Below, piece by piece: positions 1-11,737 of a DNA stretch of 64,000 nucleotides; within the stretch, counting starts at the first letter, position 1; every line of letters starts with the position of its first letter. The notes beneath the pieces were generated by a model. That model was not told where the DNA came from. It did no database searches and was given only the letters and a program-made list of their open reading frames with translations. The translations under genes were made by a program, and so were the position numbers. Source of the DNA: Mugil cephalus (lineage: Eukaryota; Chordata; Actinopteri; Mugiliformes; Mugilidae); NCBI RefSeq assembly GCF_022458985.1, contig NC_061783.1, forward strand, positions 216,413 through 280,412. Reading direction: 5' to 3'.

Positions 1-107
1 GCCTTCCCATATAAAATTTTATAGCTTTTCAGGACTTTCATGTGAGAAATTTGAATAAAAAAATAAAACTATATTCTATTACACATTTCTCTCAACCCAA
101 CCTGCAG

Positions 108-3100
108 GTCACACTGCCACTGATCCTCTCACTAAAGTGCAATTAAAGTCTACACCAGTAAGGGCATTTTATGTGGCAATGGAGATCACCAACAGAATCT
201 TCAACACTACACTGACCAACCCAGAAACGGATGAATATAAAGCCACCTACGAAGAAGTCAGTAACTTGGTAAGAATAATCACAACTAATAATGATTCACT
301 TTACCACAGTATGAGGTGAAATGCGAGTCGATGTTTATGTAAAAACACAACAGCAACTAAAGCCTCGCAACAATTAAATCTATTTTCTTAACCTGCATAC
401 ATATTGTAGCGTCACACAAAAAGGAAGATATGGACATTTTCTGCAGGGTAATTGAAGCTTGAATATGGGCTATTGTTTGCTGTAGCAAAAAATAAAAATA
501 AAAATACCTCTATGACCACAGCAACTAAAGAATATAATAGAACTGAACATAAATACACAAGCTTATCAATACTGTGTGCTGCAGATATGTATTGACATTA
601 TACAGAATTGACACCATCAATAGTATTTAATGGTAGAGTGGGGTAATTTGAACTGGTGGGTAAGTTGCAAATTTGTTGTTATGTGACCCTAAACTCTCCA
701 ACAATCATTTGTTTTGGCTGTGAAAGTGGCAACTCTATAGAAGGTAAGTATATTGTAAACTAAGAAAGCTTTCAAAAATACAAACAATTATTTTCATCGA
801 TTTAGAAAAGTGAACAAACAAAAGAAAAATCTAAGTCACATCAATATTTGCTGTTACTACCCTTTGCCTTCAAACCAGCATCAATCCTGACAGGTACATT
901 TGCACAAAGTCTGGGATTTTGTAGGACCGTAGGCGCAGTGGTCGGCCAAGGAAACTTGATGAAAAACGCATCAAGCTTATTTCTTTTTGAAATTGGAAGA
1001 TGTACAGCAGTACCCTTAGTCCACCTTGGAAGTGATATAATAACCATTTATGAGTGGATATGTGGTCCTATGTTCATGTCAGGTTTTATGTAATGTGTAT
1101 ACAAGTGTTATGAATGCCTATGTATACTCTCTTCAAATGAAGTGTGTGTTTGGTTTGTGGTTGTTTTCATGAGGTAGTGATTTGTTGGAAATCAATGGAG
1201 TGAATAAGTTAGTTTAAGGAAGAGTCACCTGGGGTCTCCAGTGCTGCTCAGAAGCTTATCTGAGCTGGAATTCTGGTCTAGTCCATCACCCACTCAGTAG
1301 GAGCAGGATGTAGTTACATGTCCCTGAGTATTTGTACATACGCATATGGCTGTATGGTACTCAAGGTCTACAATTTACCCCAATAGTCATTCAGTTGTTT
1401 CAAATCCAGTCTATATAACATTGTTAGATTCTCAAAACACAAAATGTACAACTCTGGACTGAAAATGAACATATATATTACATTATCTGTCAAAAAAATA
1501 AGGTAATTACATTATTTGTAACAGAACAGAAAAAAAAACTTTTCTTCTAGCACTGAAGTGAAAGAAAAAAACAAAAGTAGGGTCTGTGGTGGAACACCAG
1601 TCTGGGATGACTGCATGAAAGCATTTTCTGAAAATTTACACCCAAAGGTAAAATATAAACCATCAAATGTCACAAAATCAGTAGCATGTGGTGAAACAAC
1701 TTTGTGCGCCTCAGACATGAGTGCAGAAGGGACCTTGGAATCAGTTTTCATTAATATGCATACTGCGTATTGGAATATAAGTAAATTAGTTGACTGTGCC
1801 ATTATACCATCAGTTGTAGATATCAAACAAATGGCTAGTCTGCGCATAAGACCTTGTTAGATTAGTGGGGCACAAATCAGACAAAAGAAAAAAATGTTCA
1901 AATGGTAAATTTGCACAATATCATCACAGAACGCATAACACTTTGAAGCAGCACAGCAGCTGCTACAGCAGCAGAAGACCACAGCAGGTGCCACTCCTGT
2001 CAGCTAAAAACAGGAAACTGAGAATACAGTTTGCACAGGCTCACCAAAATTGGACAATAGAAGATTGGAAAAAGTTGCCTGGCCTGACGAATCTTGATTT
2101 CAGCTGTGACATTTAGATGGCAGGGTCACAATTTGACGTGAAAGCATGGATCCATCCTGCCTTGTATCAAAGGTTCAAACATGTGGTGGTGGTGTAATGG
2201 TGTGGAGGATATATTCTTGGCACACTTTGGGCCCCTTAGTACAAACTGAGTGTCATTTAGATGCCACAGCCTAACTAAGAATTGTTGACCATGACCATGA
2301 CCATCACTTTATGACCACAGCGTACCATTTCTGATGGCTACTTTGTTGATGGAGGGAATTTCTCCTCTCCTTATGCTCAGGATCTTTATACCTATAGGAA
2401 AGGATAATCTGACTATGTAGAGATCCCTCAACAACTTCTCTTGTTTACGTTATTTATTTGGCACACAGAGAATAAGAATTGATTCAGCACAGAGACTTCA
2501 ACCTATCCATCTTAGGGGTAGAAAAAAACATAAGCCCCCATCTAAGCAAACACATTCGCCTTGTTCTACCTAGGCTCCACCCGTAAACAATAGGAGGAGT
2601 GCTGCCTTTTATGTATTCAGTGATTTTCCATGTGTAGCCGATTGGCTTTAGCTGATCTCCAACCTGTGAAATATCAGAGTGTGATGTATCCTAATCTCGT
2701 GAGTAAACTGCAGCAAAACGTAAAACAACTCCTTATATGGTGAAATGGCGGAAGTAACATTCTTCCTGTTTATCCAAGTGTCATACACAGGCCTGAGGTC
2801 TTTCATAACACCTCCAAACCCAACAACTTTTTAATTTTTTCTTAATTTTTCTTCAAGTTGTCCTCTAACTTTCTCAGATGATCTAACCTCGAAGAACCGC
2901 CTGTTGGATATCTTCAATCTTTCATCCATTCACTGCAGCAGTTAAAACAACCCTCTCCATATTTTTTCTCATAATATCAAAAGTGAAAAATCTGGAGAAA
3001 TCGTCTCCTTTGAATTTCCCTTCTCTCACTAGTGAAAAAAAGTAGCAGTATGACACCAACGTGAATTTCTGAATACCACTGCTGACACCAAATTGTTGAA

Positions 3101-4806
3101 AACTTATGTTCATTCAGTGTGTGTGTGTGTGTGTGTGTGTTTCTTTGAGCTTTTATCTTTTTTTTTTTCAGCTCAACAGCATCTATGGCTGCAATAACCA
3201 TACAAAATGTCCAACGAACAAGTTCTATGGGGGTGTTGTGGCAATGACATTCAGGTATATTCTGGGAACCTTTTAATAACTAAAAATATTTTTTTTGAGT
3301 ACCTACAGAAAATGAGGCAAAACATGTAGCAGATATTCTCTAAACTTTTGTGTAAGCACATATGTATAAACATTGTAGTATATATAATTATTTACAAAAG
3401 GGAATCTGAATATTTAATTAATAAACTGTCAAAAATGTTTTTGGTTTTTCCTTTCTTTCACAGTTCTGGATCTGTAATCGCAAATGCAACCATAATCTTC
3501 CATACCAGCTCCATCAATCCATCTGTCGCCTCTTCACTCTTTCACCAAAATGCCAACAATATGGAGCCCCAAATTTTACAAATTAATCCGAACTTTACTA
3601 CCAGTAAGATTTTGTTCATTTTGTGTATTTTCTATAATTCCTCTCTAATCAGGATTATGTCGTTTCTAATCAATGTTCTAATTTGTAATACATTTTTCTT
3701 TTTGCTTAGTTGAAAAAGTAACTGAAACTACAGCCTCTAAGACTACCACGACAGCCATGAGCTCTACAACAGATGACAGAACCACAACAAGACCTATAAC
3801 AATTACAACTATAAAAACAACTACTCCAATATCTGCAACAAGCCCTACTACCACAACACCTGCCAAAGCAACTATAACGTTAACTACAGCAACTAGAACA
3901 CCAATGTCTACCACTGTGTCCACAGTAGTATCTTCAAGCATACCAAGCACCTCTTCAAATGGAGGACAAAATACCACACAAAACCCAACAATGAACAACA
4001 CTACAACTCTGAATCCACATAGCAAACACACAGATTCTCAGAATACTTCACATGGAAAGCCCAGCGACTCACCGACAGGCGGTGGCAGCAATGGTGGAGG
4101 GCCCAACTCAGTACCTGGATGGGGTATTGCCCTTTTAGTATTAGCCGCTGCAATCTTGTTGCTACTCATAATCATCTTTATGATCATGGTAAGTTTTGAG
4201 GTTGGTTTATTACAGTATATTCATTCCAGTGGCTCACCTCTATATAATCTACAGTAATTGTTGATGTTTAATGTGTTTTCATAATGGTTTCTATAGCAAA
4301 TGCTATTTTCCAATATCTGTTCCTTAATAATAACTGATAATACCTTACATTATTAATATTATATTAATATTATTATATGTCAAATCCCTTTCTTTGTGTA
4401 ACATCTGTAACTTTTACTTCTTTTTTTGTGCTCTGTGTTTCAGTTGGTTCAGTGGTGTGGTAAGAAAACAGAAAGTGAGCACATGGACACTTTTGAGGAT
4501 CCATATTACTTTGAAAAGAAACAACATTCTCAGCAACCTTTGTCAGTACAGTCATCTCAACCACCAGTAACACAGAAGCCAGTGTCAACAGCTGTAATTG
4601 TGGTGAGTATTATACAGCTACAGTAATTGCATTTTTAGACACTGCTTATATGCAGTACTTGTGTTTCTTTAACATGGCACACCATGGATATGTTTATGTG
4701 CATTTAAATGATGCTTAGGGATATTTGAATTTGATTATGTTATGTTTTTCAACAGGGCGACACCCCCAGAAAGAACAGGACAGGTTTCTATGCAGTGAAT
4801 CCTTGA
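108..4806 (+). CDS. Mucin-like membrane protein with SEA domain, 3' six exons
   Basis: Six exons join in one frame: 108-268, 3172-3254, 3464-3603, 3710-4188, 4444-4602 and 4756-4806 (TGA at 4804-4806). Each junction has AG before and GT after. The first three exons encode a SEA domain: the first carries ITNRIFNTTL, the second IYGCNN and a second Cys, and the third opens with SSGSVIANATIIF. GSVIA matches the G-SVVV-type site where SEA domains of mucins cleave themselves. Exon 4 is a Thr/Ser-rich stalk (likely O-glycosylated) ending in a Gly/Pro spacer and a hydrophobic helix from GIALLVLAA to FMIM. Exons 5-6 are the cytoplasmic tail, with YY and FY tyrosines near the end. This is the order of MUC1-like transmembrane mucins, but the family member cannot be named. 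Exon 1 starts in mid-codon, so the signal peptide and any long repeat region lie upstream of the window. Family known; surface role inferred. Confidence 0.85.
770..1030. mobile_element. Chimeric Tc1 remnant: two ends joined head to head
   Basis: Within the first intron of the mucin-like gene. Bases 845-925, read on the - strand, give the C-terminal end of a Tc1-type transposase (CANVPVRIDAGLKAKG, then a stop). Bases about 925-1025, read on the + strand, give the N-terminal DNA-binding part of the same family (coding for a GRRPR-like stretch). The two pieces meet near 925 with the middle of the gene missing. The same family is present more completely at 49930-52325. Confidence 0.6.
1865..2343 (+). 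mobile_element. Tc1/mariner transposase fragment (decayed)
   Basis: Reads as the middle of a Tc1 transposase: SSRRPQQVPLLSAKN, then AHQNWTIEDWK, then a broken W-S-DES region, a GGGG-VMVWG-like stretch in other frames and an S-DGY end at 2330-2343. Frameshifts and stops are frequent, so it is dead. It lies in intron 1 of the mucin-like gene and stops abruptly where the LTR-like repeat begins at 2344. The expected continuation (the second catalytic Asp region) is not found on the far side of that repeat. Confidence 0.75.
2344..2825. repeat. LTR-like dispersed repeat, copy 1
   Basis: A 482-bp block that recurs at 34204-34689 with clear similarity along its whole length. It begins TGTTG and ends CAACA, the inverted ends expected of an LTR, and is flanked by ACTT at 2340-2343 and 2826-2829. 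No internal coding region adjoins it, so it looks like a solo LTR. The family is not recognised. Confidence 0.6.
3117..3141. repeat. (TG)n microsatellite
   Basis: Dinucleotide run just before the polypyrimidine tract and acceptor site of the second visible mucin-like exon. Confidence 0.9.
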
Positions 4807-5388
4807 GATACTAATTTTCATCCATAAAGCAACAGGTGGCCTATTCAATTCATGTCCTTCATTCATCCTATTCAAGGGTGACAAGCTATAGGATGTACCC
4901 AATGCTTGTATACTTGTCACAGATTGTTCAAACATAACTTAATTTGTTGCATTCTAAACTGAAAAGTACATTGTCTGATATGTGATCAAAGACTGTTTAA
5001 AAGACAGAATTTTTGGGGAAAGAAATGTGTGTTATATGGCTGTGGTGTGATATTATCCAAATTTTATAATGAAGGTTTTTTGTTTGGGTTGATTTTTTTT
5101 TTTTTTTTTTTTTATTCTTGTCATCATTTGTAAAACATGTAACAAGTGAATCATACTCTGTAAGCAGGGGCTCAATAGTTAATTCTGGTTAGGGTTTTAT
5201 AAGCAGGGTTGGTCTTTCATATTGACTTTTAAAATATTTTTTGAAGTTAGGCCAAAGGACTACATGCCTGTGAAAAACAGATGTTAACATGATTTTCTAC
5301 GTCTAGATTTCAGTGAAGTCTGCTATAGCAAGATTAGGATTTCTTTTTACAAATGATCAGAGGATTATCTCATATATTTAAGCAAAAT

Positions 5389-5394
5389 AATAAA
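5389..5394 (+). promoter_or_regulatory. Candidate polyadenylation signal of the mucin-like gene
   Basis: AATAAA lies about 580 bases after the stop codon of the mucin-like gene, with another AATAAA a few bases on and a third near 5995. The stretch from 4807 to about 6000 is A/T-rich and shows no ORF of note, so it may be 3' UTR. Which signal is used cannot be told from the sequence. Confidence 0.35.
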
Positions 5395-6658
5395 TGTTCA
5401 AATAAATGAAGCTGACATTAACAGTTGAATTTGAACATAATTGTTAACTGATAGTAATCTAATGCTGTGTTGTAATGTAAGGGGAAGTCTCTGACTGTGA
5501 CCTCGCCCACTCTCCTAACAGTACTGGAGATGTTAATCAAGGCTTACTCATTTGACGATTTGTTTGACACACATGCCAAGGCCCCAACTGCAGATAAAAG
5601 CAGGCTAGGCTTTGTGTGTGAATGCATTTATTAAACAAAAGTTTTCTCACTTACATCAAAAGGCATGCAGAGACCTGTGTATTGTCCTGATACTGTGTAA
5701 CTTTACCAGGTTAGTCATTGAGTTGTGGGTAGCTCAACATTTTCCAGCACTTTTGAAAAATACAAAACCTGTCATTAAAATGTCTGTGTTTCTCATTCCC
5801 AGTTTATTAGATTTGTGCTTGTCCTTTCAGGCAGGCTGCAGAGATAGAGTATAAACACAACTGTACAGCATGGTGTAACAAATATCAAAATATGTTATTT
5901 ATTACACAGCTATTTTTTTTTATTTTATTATTATTATTATTTTTTTACATTTTGTATTTTTTTTAGCATATAATATTAACTTTACATAAATACTGAATAA
6001 AGCAATAATAGTAATGCAACATTTTTGAAATCATTCAGCTAATGGTGAATAGCTGTTATATTTCACTTCGCGGTTCTGTGGGATTTAGGGAGTTAAATCA
6101 TATAATTACTTCAAAGCAATTAAACACACACACACATACACATACCATCAGGCATAACATTATGATCTAATGTTGTGTAAGTCTCCGTTGTTCATCCGGA
6201 ACAATTCTGACTGTAATACAGTGTTGTTAGTTGAGGCCTTTGGGGATCAGGCTTATTTGATGATACTTGATCAGTTTGGGATCTAGGGAATTAGGAAGCC
6301 AGGTGATCACCTGGGGCTGTATTTTCAGTTTTTTTTATTATTATTATTATTTCTCCTAAATTGTTTTGGGTGGTACTTGTCTAAGTAACATCCACACAAA
6401 TTCATTGCATGCAGAAATACATTGTACACTTGGGCAATAAAGATGATCAAAAATTATGTTTCTGTCTTACTTGCTGGTTGGGACAAGCCTATATTTGAAC
6501 AAAGCACACAGTACAGTGTAATATTAATTTGAATGAAGAAGCATTGTGATTAGTGATTAACTATATCAAATTTCTAAAGGTCACAGTCACAGTCAGCATG
6601 GTTTGATAAAATGTGTAAGAAGAATACTGTACGCAAGTGGGGATGTTTGTCTTTAAAG

Positions 6659-6660
6659 TT

Positions 6661-6732
<72 letters not shown>

Positions 6733-6734
6733 TC
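6659..6734. repeat. (TTTC)n microsatellite
   Basis: About 19 near-perfect tetranucleotide units. Confidence 0.95.
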
Positions 6735-8425
6735 CCTTTCTAAAAGTTAAATGTAACTGTACTGCTTAAAAGAGTAAGTAAATAGAGTGCAAGAATATTA
6801 CATATACTGTATATGAACATCAAGTATTCAAACCCTTGGCAAACAACTTCTCACAAAGCTGATTTACAGTTAGATTAGATCTGCTTACGAGTGCTGAAGA
6901 TCGGAAAAGCCATAGCAACAAAGATGGAGTAGGCCAAAGTAATTACAATTCAGAAGAGGGACTGCAGTCTAAAATAAGAAAGAAAGACAGCAAGGACAAT
7001 GGATAACTGTTAGTTAGGTGCTTGTTGCTGAGGGAAAGAATGTAATGAGTTCTTTAAGTATAATAATAATAATAATTTGAGAAATCTTAAAAATAAAACA
7101 GCAACTGTACAATCGTGTCTTTACTCTTTTGATAATATTTCAGATCAGGTTCAAAGACAAACAGCTTTATTTTTATTAGTTTCATTATCTTATCAAACTG
7201 GGGTTCGTGGTTTGCTTGCAGTACATTTATGAACAGTGAACGGAAGTGGTGAAAGTGACCTTAAATTAATGATAAGGTCATTTTTGTTATTCAAATCACC
7301 CATATATATACACATACACACAAATACCCATTCACGCACACAAATGCACACACACAGGAGCACAGGGATAGAAGAAGCACTAATAAAATGAGTAACATGT
7401 TTGAGCACAGATAGCCTAGTAAGGAGCTGCCATTACAGATGATCGTCTGCACTAGGAGCCGATCACATCCCCCAACCACAGGGACCACTCAAGCAGATGC
7501 AGGAATCCATGCCACAACCAGTGCCAATTACACCTCCCAGAGAAGACAATCCTCGGTGAAGAAACACCACAACTGGAGTAAAAGATAATAATTATAATAT
7601 TAATATATTTGCAGCGGCCATGAAAATATAAATATGTAAGATGGAAAGACCAATAAAAAGAATAAATACATAAATGAGCAAATAAATATAGTGTCGATCC
7701 AGAATAACTAAATCAAGGTAAAATAGACATTTAAGATTGCCTAAAAGCTAAGCTTAAAAAATGGCATTTTAAAAGTTAAAATAAGATTCCCTTTTATGTG
7801 CACAACCAGTGGCAGCCCAATTAAATTATTCAATTACAATATTGTGATTAAGTGCTATTGATTAATTTATGCCTGATGGGTAGTAAACTCGGTGAGCAAG
7901 ACAATGAACTCCCAATTGTTCCCTGTGCATGGCAGTGGTGTGTGCCTATGACTGTTAAAGCACTTTGAATACCAACAGGTATAAAAGCACTATACAAACC
8001 AACACCATTATCAATTTATCATGAATACTATGTGCGTCTGTGTTATAATGTATTAATAAATAAGCATACCACACCTCTAGACATTCATCAACCATCCATC
8101 CCCAGTGATTGTGTAGCTCTAGACAAACAGCTTGTGCCATTCAGAGGAAGGTGTAAATCTCTACAGTAATTTATCAAACAAGCCCACCAACTGTGGCCTA
8201 AACGTCTTCTGGAATTGTAATGCACACATTCCCTAATTCCTGCTGATATTGGAATAAATCCCGGTGCTCCCTGATCGGTGCAATTTCCCAAACATGACAT
8301 AGGACTAATTCGTTTATGTGCTTCCATTAATTGTTATTCCATTAATTATCATGTAACAACACAACACATTTGATTTGTTTGAATATATATATATATATAT
8401 ATATATGCACTTTAGCGATCGTTTT

Positions 8426-9723
8426 TTATGGGAGTAGACCAAAACTTGTTTTTGAGCTGAAGCTTCTAAAATGGTATTATTCTGGCCCCAGTAATTACAT
8501 TAGATGTGTGCAGTGACCCCTAGTGGTGGAGTTAGTTAAAACCACTCAAGACTTAGCAGGGCAGCCGTTTCGAAGTGTAGCAGTGGAGAGGTGTAAATTA
8601 CGTTCACATCTACCCTCTTTCTTTTGACATGATCTGGCACAATCTGTACTTACATTTACACAGTTACACGTGTTACTGTTAGTTGTGTGGATTATTTTGG
8701 CATATATTTTCACTGCTTAATTCTCTTCAAATACTTACCTTGGAGTTTGTTGAATATTCTTAGATTAGCACTAGCCTATTATGTGAGTGTAGTTTCTTCT
8801 GTATAATTTGATGTTATGTTATACATCCACTCATTCTGTGCCTCTGTTTGTATGCAGTTTTACAAAAAGACTTCCATAAAAATGCCTTACACTGGATTCC
8901 CATCTTCTGTGTTTTTATTGGAAAATTGTGTAGCTCACTGTCTACATCATGGTCTCATTTCAACACATGGTTAGGTCAGAAGAGATATAGTCTGACAGGC
9001 TGTCGAGTGACCAAATCAGAATGTAACAGGCAGATACATCAACATCAGAGCGAAAAACCTGGGTCGATGCAGTATTCCTGTTCACATCAAAGCCGCGTTA
9101 AGCCGATAAAATCCCAGGTCAGTTGCTGGGTCGTTTGTTCGATGTGTAAGGGGCTTAGGAGAAGGATCACACTATTGTGGGAACTCTAAAACAGGCCACG
9201 ACATCTCCCCTCTAATGAAGGCTTTCAAGTCCAGGAAAGTTACGATGAAATTACGACGTTTAGTTACTCACGAGGGCATGTCCTTGAAAGTGACATCACG
9301 TCAGGCACCCAGGTACCAGGTCAGAAAGTCAGAGGACTGTGATCTTGGAAAAAAGAAAAGGGCAGCGACTACCCGAAGAACAGGTAGATCTTTGGCTTAA
9401 GATCATAATAGATTTTAGAAGTTAAATAGCTAGACAATATACTGATGGCCAGCTAAAGTTACGTAACATATTGGTAGCTTAAGTTTATTAAATCAATGTC
9501 GCTCAGTGTCACTAACATAAGTAAACGTAAATAACATAAGTCAACGACCTCGGCAACCAACCCAGGATTTTATCAGCTCAACTCGATGCGGCTTCGATGT
9601 GAACAGGAATGCCGTGTCAACTCGGGTTTTTCGCTCTGACGCTGATATATCTGCCTGTTAAGTTCTGATCGACGGCCTGACAGACTTCAGCTCAAAAACA
9701 ACTTTTGGTCTACACCCATAAAG
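8426..9723. repeat. Large imperfect inverted repeat (foldback), left arm split
   Basis: The left outer piece (8426-8460) is the reverse complement of 9686-9723. The left inner piece (8990-9135) is the reverse complement of 9541-9688. In the right arm the two pieces are contiguous; in the left arm they are separated by about 530 bp (8461-8989) of unrelated sequence, so something was inserted there. The arms total about 185 bp around a ~400-bp centre. No transposase is seen. The short ORF at 9215-9400 in the centre looks accidental. Confidence 0.65.
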
Positions 9724-10547
9724 ACTGATCTCTGAAGGATAGTCCATTCTTCAGGTCATCAACAAACTGCAACGTTATCTGCAATGTATGATGACGTATG
9801 AGGGAGGAAAAAATAGGCACGCAGCTCTCACACCGGGAGGTCCGACCTAGGGATTCTGTCGATGTGAAAGTGCACCAAAGACGAGTCAACCCGGGTCTGA
9901 AAATCTGAAAGTCTGAAAGTGGTATAATTATAACACGCCATTATGTAACTGCTGACTGCATTTTCAGATGAGCTTGTTGAAATATTTCTCTAATAGAGGA
10001 GAAGAGAAAGGCGCCTGATGAAGATGATGCCAGTCAGGTAGCAGTAGCCTTTTACTGACTCATTAATGGTTAGGTAAAAAAAAATGTGTTCACACTTGTA
10101 ATAATTCTATAGTTCTTCTGTAAAAAACAAAAAAAACAAAAAAAACAAAAAAAAAATCTGCGCCTGGATGCCAACTTTGCCACTGATTCTACAGCCCCAT
10201 CAAGAAATTATTATTTATTGTTTTTATTTTTATTTATGTATTTTTAAATTTTTGGTTAGAAAGCCATTTTGATCGGGCCATTCAATAGGTTGTAAAAGTA
10301 AAATCTGCAGTCAAGTATCATTTGTTTACACTGCCATGGCTCCCTGGAGAGCCTGCCCCTGCTGCTGAAAAAAATCCTAGAGGAAACACTGGTATGTATG
10401 ACATTCTTACTTTGGCTGAGTCTCCCTAAAGAGACTCCCTAATTTCCCTTTGGGGATGGATGGATGGATGGATGGATGGATGGATGGATGGATGGATGGA
10501 TGGATGGATGGATGGATGGATGGATGGATGGATGGATGGATGGATGG

Positions 10548-10592
<45 letters not shown>

Positions 10593-11737
10593 AAGTTCCT
10601 ATTCATTTGCTCTGGTGCTGAGTAAGTCTGAGCTAAGCATAAAACAAAACTTAAGATATTAACCAGACCAACAACAAGTTCTGACTGTCAGTCCCAAGAA
10701 GCCTAGGACAAACTCCATTTATCACTAATTCACTCCTCTCCACAGTGATAACTTTAACTATGTAGACAAATGCAGACAAAAAAATATGTTAATGAAATTA
10801 CAATAATAATAATAATAAAATAATAATTTCCATACATCTAGGAAATTGATTTCTCTCAAAACAAAACAACCACTCAAAATACAGCGAAGTCAACATTTAT
10901 AATTTAAAATTAGGTTTCATCTCATCACATCTTCATCTTCTACTACCGCTTGTCCTCACTAGGGTCTAGTCTAAATTCCAGTCAAAACACAACCTAAGAG
11001 CAACCTTAGACTCAAAATGGCGTAACCCCTATATAAGGGCTTTTTTATTTTATATAATTTGCATGAAAACACCAACTGAGTCTGTTAAAAATGTCTTTTA
11101 GTGAAATGCTGTGATTGTCACGTCAGGCTTATGATTAATGCTTGAATAATTGACTGAATAGAACAACACTTAATTGAACATGAGTGGGTCCTCAGCTAAA
11201 GTTACATAGTTGGAGTCTTTTTGAAACTAGTAGTTGGACTTTTTCATTTTGTGCTTGTACATAAAAGTTCTGCTGAGTCTGTTAAAAAAGGCTGAAATTA
11301 CTCAAGTTAAATAGTTCTGGTTTGAATTAAAATGCAACTAATTTAGTGTAAAAGGGAATAGTTCCCTCTCTTGCATCGCCACTTGGTCGTTGGGGTTTTT
11401 TACATTAGTTTTTTGTGTTTTCATACTGTGATGTTATATTCTACTGTCTCAGGTTCAAACTACTCAGTATTTTCATTCAATAAATTTGAGAAGTTGAAAA
11501 AAATCTTCTTTGATTTAGGTCATGGCTTGTCATTAAGGTGTGGAGTCCTGAAGCTGGGCCAGTTGAGAACCACTGATGCAGAGCACTAAGAATAGTGTAC
11601 CTGTAATTGATGCAACTGTGTGTATTATAGGTGATGTTTCTTTTCCTAGTGTGTTGCTATTTAATCTGTGTTTTGCATTTGTTATCCCACCCACCAAATG
11701 TCTCGCAAATTGCTGGCTCCACCTCAATAATCATCTT
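9724..11737. other. Intergenic stretch, no gene recognised
   Basis: It contains an A-rich run (10120-10155), the tetranucleotide repeats at 10453-10592 and a short fragment at about 10920-10975 that looks like the antisense tail of the tRNA-type SINE found at 35065 and 55935. No coding feature can be supported. Confidence 0.5.
10453..10592. repeat. Compound (GGAT)n-(TCTA)n microsatellite
   Basis: About 24 GGAT units (10453-10549) change directly into about 11 TCTA units (10549-10592). Confidence 0.95.

Larger units (their letters stand above)
4807..8425. other. Intergenic stretch, no gene recognised
   Basis: A/T-rich sequence after the mucin-like gene. It holds a poly-T run (about 5093-5113), short CA runs (6124-6145, 7310-7360), the TTTC microsatellite at 6659 and an AT run at 8385-8405. 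Short ORFs at 5612-5854, 7193-7488 and 8088-8327 show no family feature, and I take them as chance. Confidence 0.6.

Noticed and set aside
1512..1860. Open frames on both strands of about 100 aa in the mucin intron
   Set aside because: No known motif, no splice context and next to Tc1 debris; cannot be supported as a gene.
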